A DNA stretch of 64,000 nucleotides from CAMDTE01 sp964504345 (lineage in GTDB: Bacteria; Bacteroidota; Bacteroidia; Flavobacteriales; Schleiferiaceae). Location of the stretch: the NCBI GenBank assembly GCA_964504345.1, contig CAZDDX010000002.1:124001-188000 (forward strand), in the 5' to 3' direction. Within the stretch, counting starts at the first letter, position 1, and the number at the start of each line of letters is the position of its first letter. Below, in pieces: positions 58,009 to 64,000 of the stretch. The notes below the pieces were generated by a model. That model searched no databases and had not been told where the DNA came from. It saw only the letters and a list, made by a program, of their open reading frames with translations. The translations under genes were made by a program, and so were the position numbers.

Positions 58009-59257
58009 GAACAAACGGGACCGCCGCCACCAGGGTGAGCACGCCCACGCCCACCACCGCGGCGGAAAGTCCAAAGGCGTCCGCGGCGTAGCCGCTGGCG
58101 ATTGCCCCCACCACGTAGCCCAAATCGCGCACCAACCGAAAGGTTCCCAGCCGTTCCGAGCGTTCCTGAGGAGGAGTGACGTCGGCTACCGCACTGAGGA
58201 AGGTGGGGTACACCAAGGCCGTTCCCAGACCCAACAATACCGACGCTGCGGCCCAGCTCCAAAAGGTGTTGGCAAGCGGAAGCAGCACCAACACGACGCC
58301 CTGCAGACCCATGCCCCAAGCCAGCAGGCGGCGCTTAGGAAATTGGTCTCCCAGGCTGCCGGTGAAGAGTTGACCCAGGCCCCAAACGGCGGGATACAAG
58401 CCTACGAGCAGACCGCGTGCGGAGGCGGACAGACCGCTGTTGAGAAGCAGGATGGGAAACAGACCCCACAACAAGCCGTCGTTGAGGTTATTAGCAAAGC
58501 CAGCGAAGGAGACGGACCAAAACAGGCGACGGGTTGGGGCGCCGGGCGCAGCTTTTACGGGCTCCGAGTCAGATGCCGCACTGGACGCCGCCTCATTCAA
58601 AAGCCGCGCCTCCAGCGCGGCGTGCGCCCGCGTATCCCCCACCCAAAAGAACGTCAGGAGGGTGCCCGCCGCCGCCAAAACCGCGCCCCACAGAAAAACC
58701 GACCGCACGCCGTAGGCGTCGGCCCACCAGGCACTGAACAAGGCGGCGGCGCCCACCGCAAAGTAGCCGGCAAACTCGTTGATTCCCATGGCCTTTCCGC
58801 GCTGACGCGCCCCCACCAGGTCAATCTTCATCACCACCGTACTGCTCCAGGCCAAACCCTGCCCCAGGCCCAAGAGGGCGTTGGCGGCCAGCACCACGGA
58901 CCACGTGGGGGCAAAATAAAGGAGGAACGGAACGGGGAGCATGGTCAGCCAACCGGACAGGAGCACGTTTTTACGTCCCCATCGCTGCGCCCAAGTTCCG
59001 GAGGCGTAGTTGGCGGCGGCCTTCGTCAGGCCAAAAACCGCAATGAAGGACAGGGCCGCCGCCGTGGACTCCAAACCAAAGGATTCCCGGGCAAACTGCG
59101 GAAAAACAGACCGCTCCAAGCCCAGCATGGCCCCCACCAAACCGTTGATCAGCACCAACAGCGCAAAGGGATGCCGGTTTTCGCGCAAGCCCAGTTGGAC
59201 GACCGTCGGGCCGAGCGAGCGCGGGGCACGTGCGCGTTTTTGGAACCGTGAAATCAT
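57938..59257 (-). CDS. MFS transporter
   Basis: A 439-residue major facilitator carrier with about twelve membrane helices and a central cytoplasmic loop (ALEARLLNEAASSAASDSEP). Loop 2-3 reads SGTWAQRWGRKNVLLSG, close to the family motif; the second half has GSLGDQFPKRRLLAWG. Substrate unknown. The ATG at 59257 is preferred over the TTG two codons earlier; a GACCTTTG sequence just upstream is one base from the -7 consensus. It converges with the CDGSH gene, overlapping it by 71 nt, so despite being near the ars genes it is not in their operon. Confidence 0.85.
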   Translation of the reverse strand: MISRFQKRARAPRSLGPTVVQLGLRENRHPFALLVLINGLVGAMLGLERSVFPQFARESFGLESTAAALSFIAVFGLTKAAANYASGTWAQRWGRKNVLLSGWLTMLPVPFLLYFAPTWSVVLAANALLGLGQGLAWSSTVVMKIDLVGARQRGKAMGINEFAGYFAVGAAALFSAWWADAYGVRSVFLWGAVLAAAGTLLTFFWVGDTRAHAALEARLLNEAASSAASDSEPVKAAPGAPTRRLFWSVSFAGFANNLNDGLLWGLFPILLLNSGLSASARGLLVGLYPAVWGLGQLFTGSLGDQFPKRRLLAWGMGLQGVVLVLLPLANTFWSWAAASVLLGLGTALVYPTFLSAVADVTPPQERSERLGTFRLVRDLGYVVGAIASGYAADAFGLSAAVVGVGVLTLVAAVPFVLNKASSSPVPARGAIRRTRGVFS

Positions 59258-59300
59258 GCCCAAAGGTCCCCAGGACCCCGGGCGCGGCCTTTAACATGGG

Positions 59301-59924
59301 TTAAATTGTGCGGCCAGACTTTTTGCCGGCGCGGATGCGGCTGAGGGACACCTGCGTGATGCCCAGGTAGGACGCGATGAATTTGAGCGGAATGCGCTGC
59401 AGGAGGCGCGGTTCCTGAGCCAACTCCGCGTAGCGTTCGTCGGCGGTTTTAAACTGGAGGGATTCGAGCCGACGGAGCACGTGAACGTGTTCTTGGCGAA
59501 AGAGCAAGGAAAAAAGGCGCTCCAAGTCCCGGTGGTCTTGAAACAAGGCAAAGAGGGGTTCTGCCGGCAAGATTCGAAAAACGGTGGGTTCTACGGCTTC
59601 GATGCCCTTGGTGGTGGGCTGCCCGGTGAAGAGGCTTTCCGCCCGCACAATGAGTTCGTTTTCAAAGGCAAAATGCTCCGTTACCTCTTTGCCGTCCAGG
59701 AGGTAGTAGATGCGCGCGAGGCCGGTTTCTACAAAATAGAGGTTGCGGCACAGGCTTCCGGGGGGCTGCAAAACAGCCCCCTTGGGGAGGGTGGTGGTCC
59801 TCCAAAGCACGGACAAGGCCGCGCGGGAGGCGGGCTCCAGCGGATGCACCTGCGCCAAGCGCTCCACCAGGGGATCTTCAGGGGAGGGGGCGGTGGGCAA
59901 CGGGGTCTTTGCGGGGAGGTTCAC
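59301..59924 (-). CDS. Crp/Fnr-family transcriptional regulator
   Basis: A 207-residue regulator with an N-terminal cyclic-nucleotide-binding-like beta barrel (PKGAVLQPPGSLCRNLYFVETGLARIYYL region, then EVTEHFAFENELI). A dimer helix and a C-terminal winged helix follow (IPLKFIASYLGITQVSLSRIRAGK). It lacks an Fnr cysteine cluster at the N-terminus, and the ligand-binding Arg/Ser of Crp are not evident. Such proteins are common in Bacteroidota with unknown signals. Start is a GTG at 59924, since no ATG lies nearby. The MFS gene follows 43 nt downstream, so it may be in the same unit. Confidence 0.88.
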   Translation of the reverse strand: MNLPAKTPLPTAPSPEDPLVERLAQVHPLEPASRAALSVLWRTTTLPKGAVLQPPGSLCRNLYFVETGLARIYYLLDGKEVTEHFAFENELIVRAESLFTGQPTTKGIEAVEPTVFRILPAEPLFALFQDHRDLERLFSLLFRQEHVHVLRRLESLQFKTADERYAELAQEPRLLQRIPLKFIASYLGITQVSLSRIRAGKKSGRTI

Positions 59925-60000
59925 GGAAGCGGGGCCTTTGGGGCGGGTTTTGGGGCGGGAGGGGCCGTTGGTCGGATGCGTCGCGGGTGCGCCAACCGCA

Positions 60001-60008
60001 CAAACGTA
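60001..60008 (-). promoter_or_regulatory. -7 promoter element of the Crp/Fnr gene
   Basis: The minus strand reads TACGTTTG, a full match to TAnnTTTG, 76 nt before the GTG start. The upstream strand offers a possible TTG -33 element about 14-20 nt away. Confidence 0.45.
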
Positions 60009-60101
60009 CGGGTTTTGGAAACAAAAGGCACGAAAAAAGCCACCCTAATGGTGACCGTCCAACGAAAACACCTAACTTCGGTGATAGCATCATACGACAC
60101 T

Positions 60102-60729
60102 ATGAATTCCCGACCGCCCTACCGCCTCACGCCCAAAACACTGGACCTTCTGCTTCGTTTGCACGAACAAATTGGGGCGGTACAGGCACTGGAAACCACG
60201 GCGCTGAATCAGGGAAGCGTCGGGACAATCGCATCCGAATCGTCCACGCCACCTTCCAACAGTAAGGAAACTCGTTGAATCTGCAGCTAGCAGAGGCACT
60301 GACCCGAAAAGAAGTGGTTCTAGCCAGCAACCAAGACGTGCTGGAGTGGGACAACGACTAGTCCGTTTACCAAAAACCGGGCAGATGGGAAGGCACCTCC
60401 GTGGACTCCTTTTTTGAGGCCCACAGCCAATTGACTAACGGACTAGTGAACCGTCCGGGGAATTGGCGCAACCGCGCCTTGGGAATTGCCGCGATAATGC
60501 CGTGGTACACGTTTCGCCTCCCGAAGAGCGTCTGTTGCTCTACTAGCAAACCGAAAGCCCGCAATTTACCCGCAAAGACTACCGTCGGCATTTTCCGCAA
60601 CTCAGCACCGCCTCCTCCAGCCGCGATCTGCAGATGAGCATCGAACGAGGTTTCTGGACGCGTACCGGCGAAAAAAACCAAAGTATTTACGTACGCCAAA
60701 TCCGAACGGAACACCGCTGGGGAACTTAA
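60102..60729 (+). pseudogene. decayed Fic-family protein gene
   Basis: Pieces of one Fic protein are spread over shifting frames. An N-terminal part from the ATG at 60102 (LLRLHEQIGAVQALE) breaks off; the next frame gives RRDNRIRIVHATFQ, matching the Fic segment that usually precedes the EGN motif. Near 60410 comes EAHSQLTNGLVNRPGNWRN, then in another frame NAVVHVSPPEERL and a stop. The following part (DYRRHFPQLSTASSSRDL, GFWTRTGEKNQSIYV, ending at 60729) matches the C-terminal winged helix. The catalytic HPFxDGNGR core between these is missing. So the gene has frameshifts, stops and an internal deletion. A TAACTTCG sequence upstream at 60072-60080 may be a relic promoter. Confidence 0.78.
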
Positions 60730-60791
60730 TTCCAAGCGTTTTTGGACAAAGAGTGCTCCCACGGATGAATCAAGGCCCGCACTTTAATCCA

Positions 60792-61730
60792 TCAACCCAG
60801 CAGCGGCACCCCTCCGGTATACCATCCAAACTGTTTGCGAACGATCAGGTCTTTCTCCAAGCGAACAAAGTCCAAAAAAGCTTGAGCCACAGGGGACAAC
60901 GTCCTTTTTTTGAGCCATACCAAGTGCCAAGTAGACGTCAACGGGAATTCGGGAAGAGGAAATATCCGCAACTCGTTCATTTGCAGTTCGTTTTTTAATC
61001 CGATTAACGGCAACACGGAATAACCCAATTGCGCCAGGACGGCCTGCTTGACCGCTTCATTACTGGTAAATTCCATGGAGGTTTTGGGGTGAATTTGCAT
61101 TTCTTTCAAAAAACGCTCGGTTACCGCACGGGTTCCCGACCCAACCTCGCGAAAAATCAAAGGAAGCTGAGCGAGTAGCTCACCGGTAGTTCGGTGTGCC
61201 GGCAGAACGCTGTCCGGATGACCAACCAAATAAAGCTGATTGGGCAAGAGTGCCAAGGATTCCAGTTGCATGTGGTCCGGTAGAACGGTGACCCACGCAA
61301 AATCCACTTCAACTTGTTCCAGCCGTTGAACCACTTGGGCCTTGTTGGTGACATCCAAGACCAAATGTACTCCCGGGTGGCGTCGGACAAAAGGACTCAG
61401 AAAATAGGGGGCAATGTATTTACCCGTGGAAACCGTTGCAATGCTCAACGTACCCGTCAATTGGCCCCGGTACGCATGCAATAAAGACTGCAGCGAGGTT
61501 ACTTCCTCCAAAATACGTTCTGCGGAAGCAACAATTTGTTGACCAAATTCGGTAACATACGGGCGTTTGTGCACAATCTCAATTAAAGGCCAATCAAACT
61601 GTTCTTGGAATTTTTTGAGTTGAATGGAAACAGCGGGCTGCGTTAAATGGAGTTCTTCCGCTGCACGCGTAATACTCCCCGTATGCGCTACGCGCACGAA
61701 AATGCGCAGTTGGTTGAGCGTGTAGTTCAT
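60792..61730 (-). CDS. LysR-family transcriptional regulator
   Basis: A 312-residue LysR regulator. The N-terminal winged helix holds LNQLRIFVRVAHTGSITRAAEELHLTQPAVSIQLKKFQ, read as FVRVAHTGSITRAAEEL and TQPAVSIQLKKF; a periplasmic-binding-like effector domain follows from about residue 90 (LTGTLSIATVSTGKYIAPYFL). It is closest in pattern to the CbbR/CysB-like group. The gene diverges from isocitrate dehydrogenase with 87 nt of AT-rich DNA between (61731-61817), where a LysR operator would be expected, so it may control icd. The ATG at 61730 is chosen; a second in-frame ATG two codons upstream is possible. Confidence 0.9.
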   Translation of the reverse strand: MNYTLNQLRIFVRVAHTGSITRAAEELHLTQPAVSIQLKKFQEQFDWPLIEIVHKRPYVTEFGQQIVASAERILEEVTSLQSLLHAYRGQLTGTLSIATVSTGKYIAPYFLSPFVRRHPGVHLVLDVTNKAQVVQRLEQVEVDFAWVTVLPDHMQLESLALLPNQLYLVGHPDSVLPAHRTTGELLAQLPLIFREVGSGTRAVTERFLKEMQIHPKTSMEFTSNEAVKQAVLAQLGYSVLPLIGLKNELQMNELRIFPLPEFPLTSTWHLVWLKKRTLSPVAQAFLDFVRLEKDLIVRKQFGWYTGGVPLLG

Positions 61731-61817
61731 AATCAACTATTATGGATACAATATTAAATATAAATTATTTTAAATGAAATAGCCGATTCAATTTTGCTCC
61801 AACAAAAAAAACAAGCT

Positions 61818-63248
61818 ATGAAACGAATTACAATTGCCCGTGGAGACGGGATTGGACCCGAAATAATGGATGCCACACTGCGCATTTTGTTTGCCGCCGG
61901 TGCCCAGATTTTGACCGAGGAGATTGAGATTGGCGAACAGGTCTACTTACGCGGTAATTCAAGTGGAATTGCGCCCGAGGCTTGGGATGTGATACGTCGA
62001 AATAAGATATTCTTAAAAGCGCCCATCACCACGCCACAAGGCGGCGGCTTCAAAAGCCTCAACGTAAGCACGCGAAAATTTCTGGGTTTGTATGCCAACG
62101 TTCGACCCTGCTTTTCCTTGCATCCCCAGGTGGCTACCAAACATCCGTTGATGGACGTCGTCATTATTCGGGAAAACGAAGAAGATGTTTATGCCGGAAT
62201 TGAACACCAGCAGACGGATGAAGTAGTGCAGTGTTTGAAGTTGATCAGCAGACCCGGATGCGAAAAAATCATTCGGTATGCCTTTGAATATGCACAAGCG
62301 AACGGTCGAAAAAAAGTATCGTGCTTTACCAAGGACAACATCATGAAACAAACCGACGGTCTTTTCCGTAAGGTGTTTGAAGAGATTGCTGCGGAGTATC
62401 CAAATTTGGAACACGAACACTGGATTGTTGACATTGGAGCGGCAAAACTGGCAGACACCCCGGAGCTCTTTGATGTTGTGGTTCTTCCTAATTTGTACGG
62501 AGATGTGCTGAGCGATGTGGCGGCACAAATTGCCGGTTCCGTAGGAATGGCGGGATCTTCCAACATAGGCGAAAGTTGTGCCATGTTTGAAGCCATTCAC
62601 GGATCTGCTCCGAGGAGGGCGGGACAGAATGCCGCCAATCCATCGGGTTTGTTGCAGGGTGCCGTGCTGATGTTGGAACACATTGGTCAATGGGATGTGG
62701 CCAACAAAATACAGAATGCCTGGCTCCGAACGCTGGAAGATGGGATCCACACCTACGATTTATTCCAAGAAGGAATCAGCACAACACTTGTGGGAACCTC
62801 TGAATTCGCCGACGCTGTGATTCAGAGACTTGGGAAAGTACCGAGCCAACTGCGTTTAAAATCAGCACGAAGTGGCCCGATTGAATTAAAAGCATACCAA
62901 CGTGCCCCTTCACGAAAAAAAGTATGGGTAGGGGCGGACGTCTTCCTTCATTGGCGTGGATCAAATCCCAATGAACTTGCGGAACTCGTTCATGTGGCGC
63001 TCCACGGAACCTTATTGAAGTTGGAAATGATTACCAACCGGGGCATTCTGGTGTATCCCAATGGATTTCCGGAGACTTTTTGTACCGATCACTGGCGCTG
63101 TAGATTGACTCCAGAACCGAACGCAAAACAAGCGGCACTACCATCTGCATTGACTTCGCTTACCCAGCATCAACTGGATTGGATCAAATTGGAGAACCTG
63201 TACGAATTCGATGGACAACATGCGTATTCCCGAGGACAAGGCCAATGA
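61818..63248 (+). CDS. icd: NADP-dependent isocitrate dehydrogenase, Thermus/Rickettsia type
   Basis: Oxidises isocitrate to 2-oxoglutarate and CO2. The 476-residue protein starts ITIARGDGIGPEIMD, has the substrate loop NVSTRKFLGLYANVRPC and IIRENEEDVYAGIEH, and the metal-binding LPNLYGDVLSDVAAQIAGS. The coenzyme region is AIHGSAPRRAGQNAANPSG; the usual HGTAPK Thr and Lys differ (Ser, Arg), which may matter for NADP specificity. The C-terminal extension of about 145 residues (from VGTSEFADAVIQRLG) is the mark of the Thermus/Rickettsia group and absent from E. coli Icd. Start at 61818. It overlaps the following small gene by 4 nt (ATGA). Confidence 0.92.
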   Translation: MKRITIARGDGIGPEIMDATLRILFAAGAQILTEEIEIGEQVYLRGNSSGIAPEAWDVIRRNKIFLKAPITTPQGGGFKSLNVSTRKFLGLYANVRPCFSLHPQVATKHPLMDVVIIRENEEDVYAGIEHQQTDEVVQCLKLISRPGCEKIIRYAFEYAQANGRKKVSCFTKDNIMKQTDGLFRKVFEEIAAEYPNLEHEHWIVDIGAAKLADTPELFDVVVLPNLYGDVLSDVAAQIAGSVGMAGSSNIGESCAMFEAIHGSAPRRAGQNAANPSGLLQGAVLMLEHIGQWDVANKIQNAWLRTLEDGIHTYDLFQEGISTTLVGTSEFADAVIQRLGKVPSQLRLKSARSGPIELKAYQRAPSRKKVWVGADVFLHWRGSNPNELAELVHVALHGTLLKLEMITNRGILVYPNGFPETFCTDHWRCRLTPEPNAKQAALPSALTSLTQHQLDWIKLENLYEFDGQHAYSRGQGQ

Positions 63249-63499
63249 AAACGCAGGTGGAATTTCACAACCACAACGTTCCAGATCCTGTCTTGAGCCA
63301 AATCCTGGAATTGATGCGCGCAAAAATCCTTCAACAGATTCAACAATGGGAACTGCATTCACACGGATGCGACGAAGCGGATTTAGAACACTGGGAACGA
63401 AAGATAATCAATGCTCAAGTGCAGCTAAATGCCCTAAATAAAGTTCCGTATGCATCGATTGCCGTACTCGAATTTTCACTTCCAAACATTGAATTATAA
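63245..63499 (+). CDS. small protein of unknown function, coupled to icd
   Basis: An 84-residue ORF whose ATG overlaps the icd stop (ATGA), which suggests translational coupling. The sequence has a helical middle (VLSQILELMRAKILQQIQQW, read as SQILELMRAKILQQI), a His/Cys stretch (ELHSHGCDEADLEHW) and no membrane segment or signal. No family recognised. The coupling and normal composition make it probably real. Confidence 0.5.
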   Translation: MKTQVEFHNHNVPDPVLSQILELMRAKILQQIQQWELHSHGCDEADLEHWERKIINAQVQLNALNKVPYASIAVLEFSLPNIEL

Positions 63500-63668
63500 A
63501 GCGTTTGCATTGCTGCTACTTTCCCTGGGTGTTTTCAGCGCATCTTTTTGGGTGGACAACCACGATTTTCTTATGAGGTTTGAATCCTTGGTAGTGCTGC
63601 TGGTAGCTAAAAGCAGTGTACAAAACAACGCCGAAATCCCAACCGGCACGTATGAGAACCGTAAATAA
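63450..63668 (+). CDS. possible small single-pass membrane protein
   Basis: A 72-residue ORF with one hydrophobic segment (AFALLLLSLGVFSASFWV). It overlaps the preceding small gene by 50 nt and the DUF6671 gene by 17 nt, which is unusual for real neighbours. It could be a spurious frame over a 150-nt spacer. Kept only because nothing else fills 63500-63651. Confidence 0.25.
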   Translation: MHRLPYSNFHFQTLNYKAFALLLLSLGVFSASFWVDNHDFLMRFESLVVLLVAKSSVQNNAEIPTGTYENRK

Positions 63669-64000
63669 CGGGGACTCCAATACCGTGGTGGTGGCTACCA
63701 TGCACGGGAAAGAACACATTTTACGTCCAGTTTTTCAATCGCATTTAGGATGGGAAACTGCCGTTGCGTCGGGAATCAACACCGATGTTCTGGGCACATT
63801 CACCGGGGAAATTCCGCGACCCGGCGGCCCATTGGAGGCCCTCAGAGCTAAATGTAGGCAAGCCTTGGAGCACACTCCTTACCGAAAGGTTGTTGCGAGC
63901 GAAGGTTCTTTTGGACCACACCCCAGTGCGTTTTTTCTGCCATCCGACGATGAATGGTTGCTGTATTGGGACGCAGAAGAAGACTACGAGGTAGTAGTAC
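63652..64000 (+). CDS. DUF6671-family protein (partial, runs past window end)
   Basis: The frame from the ATG at 63652 stays open to the window edge (116 codons). It reads VVVATMHGKEHILRPVF, NTDVLGTFTGEIPRPGGPLEALR, read as TDVLGTFTGEI and GPLEALRAKC, then VVASEGSFGPHPSAFFLPSDDEWLL. This pattern (ATxHGKE, FGTFTGEI, ASEGSFGPHP) is what I remember for DUF6671, a family of unknown function. The C-terminal part lies outside the window. It belongs to the AT-richer right end with icd. Confidence 0.75.
   Translation, partial: MRTVNNGDSNTVVVATMHGKEHILRPVFQSHLGWETAVASGINTDVLGTFTGEIPRPGGPLEALRAKCRQALEHTPYRKVVASEGSFGPHPSAFFLPSDDEWLLYWDAEEDYEVVV

Noticed and set aside
61731..61817. Promoters and LysR operator between the LysR gene and icd
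   Set aside because: The spacer is very AT-rich and offers several weak TAnnTTTG-like matches (for example CAATTTTG ending at 61796), but none is clear and no convincing T-N11-A dyad could be chosen by eye.
1..64000. CRISPR arrays, insertion sequences, prophage or integrase genes
   Set aside because: No regularly spaced repeats were seen, and no transposase, integrase, cas or phage structural motif appears in any frame that I could credit. The only mobile-type traces are the Fic relic and the hairpins beside the tRNA.

Overview
This 64 kb window is a gene-dense chromosomal piece of a Bacteroidota bacterium, probably of the Flavobacteriia group. Three things point there: gliding/type IX secretion genes (gldB, gldC, gldK, gldL, gldM, gldN and a porP/sprF homologue); promoters of the Bacteroidota type (-7 element TAnnTTTG, no Shine-Dalgarno sites); and a division and cell-wall cluster that lacks murF and ddl, as is usual in this phylum. 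There is no insertion sequence, no prophage and no CRISPR array. Most of the window is conserved core genome.

Layout. 1-4955: miaB (cut by the window edge) divergent from topA, then an arginase-fold protein whose metal ligands look lost. 4972-10668: the T9SS core operon porP/sprF-gldK-gldL-gldM-gldN with a promoter and a strong terminator. 10697-15928: an FAD oxidoreductase, a DUF983 protein, an ABC-F ATPase and a PafA-type alkaline phosphatase. 15940-19455: nadE divergent from gldB-gldC (their start codons overlap), then engB and an alpha/beta hydrolase on the minus strand. 19639-35701: the dcw cluster mraZ-rsmH-ftsL-ftsI-murE-mraY-murD-ftsW-murG-murC-ftsQ-ftsA-ftsZ, headed by a clear MraZ operator and closed by a terminator, followed by a yqeY gene. 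36260-43265: housekeeping genes (outer membrane protein, MFS carrier, malic enzyme-phosphotransacetylase, cation:proton antiporter, DOPA-type dioxygenase, VOC protein). 43364-47282: a polysaccharide export pair (a large multi-SLBB channel protein and a Wzz-like chain-length protein). 47343-47628: three hairpins and a tRNA-Ser(CGA). 47692-55006: a T9SS-secreted PKD protein, fhs, two lipoproteins, a glutathione peroxidase, tcdA and a small membrane protein. 55159-57256: an arsenic resistance operon with an ArsR-phosphatase fusion and an ACR3 pump. 57331-59924: a DUF1801/YdeI protein with a C-terminal CDGSH iron-sulfur motif, an MFS carrier and a Crp/Fnr regulator. 60102-60729: a decayed Fic-family gene. 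60792-64000: a more AT-rich end with a LysR regulator divergent from a Thermus-type isocitrate dehydrogenase, two small ORFs and a DUF6671 protein cut by the window edge.

How the genes fit together. GldK, L, M and N build the T9SS motor and periplasmic ring, PorP/SprF-type proteins serve at the outer membrane, GldB and GldC are accessory gliding proteins, and the PKD protein at 47692 carries a C-terminal sorting domain that this system would secrete. The dcw genes form one long, mostly overlapping transcription unit for DAP-type peptidoglycan synthesis and septation, with MraZ as its likely self-regulator. Many start codons lie only 1-11 nt after a -7 element, so leaderless transcripts are probably common.

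I did not find an unmistakable new multi-gene system. The best candidates for a second look are the tandem hairpins behind tRNA-Ser, the degenerate arginase next to the T9SS operon, the mirrored nadE/gldB start, the ArsR-phosphatase fusion and the CDGSH fusion. All assignments come from reading motifs by eye. No database search was run.
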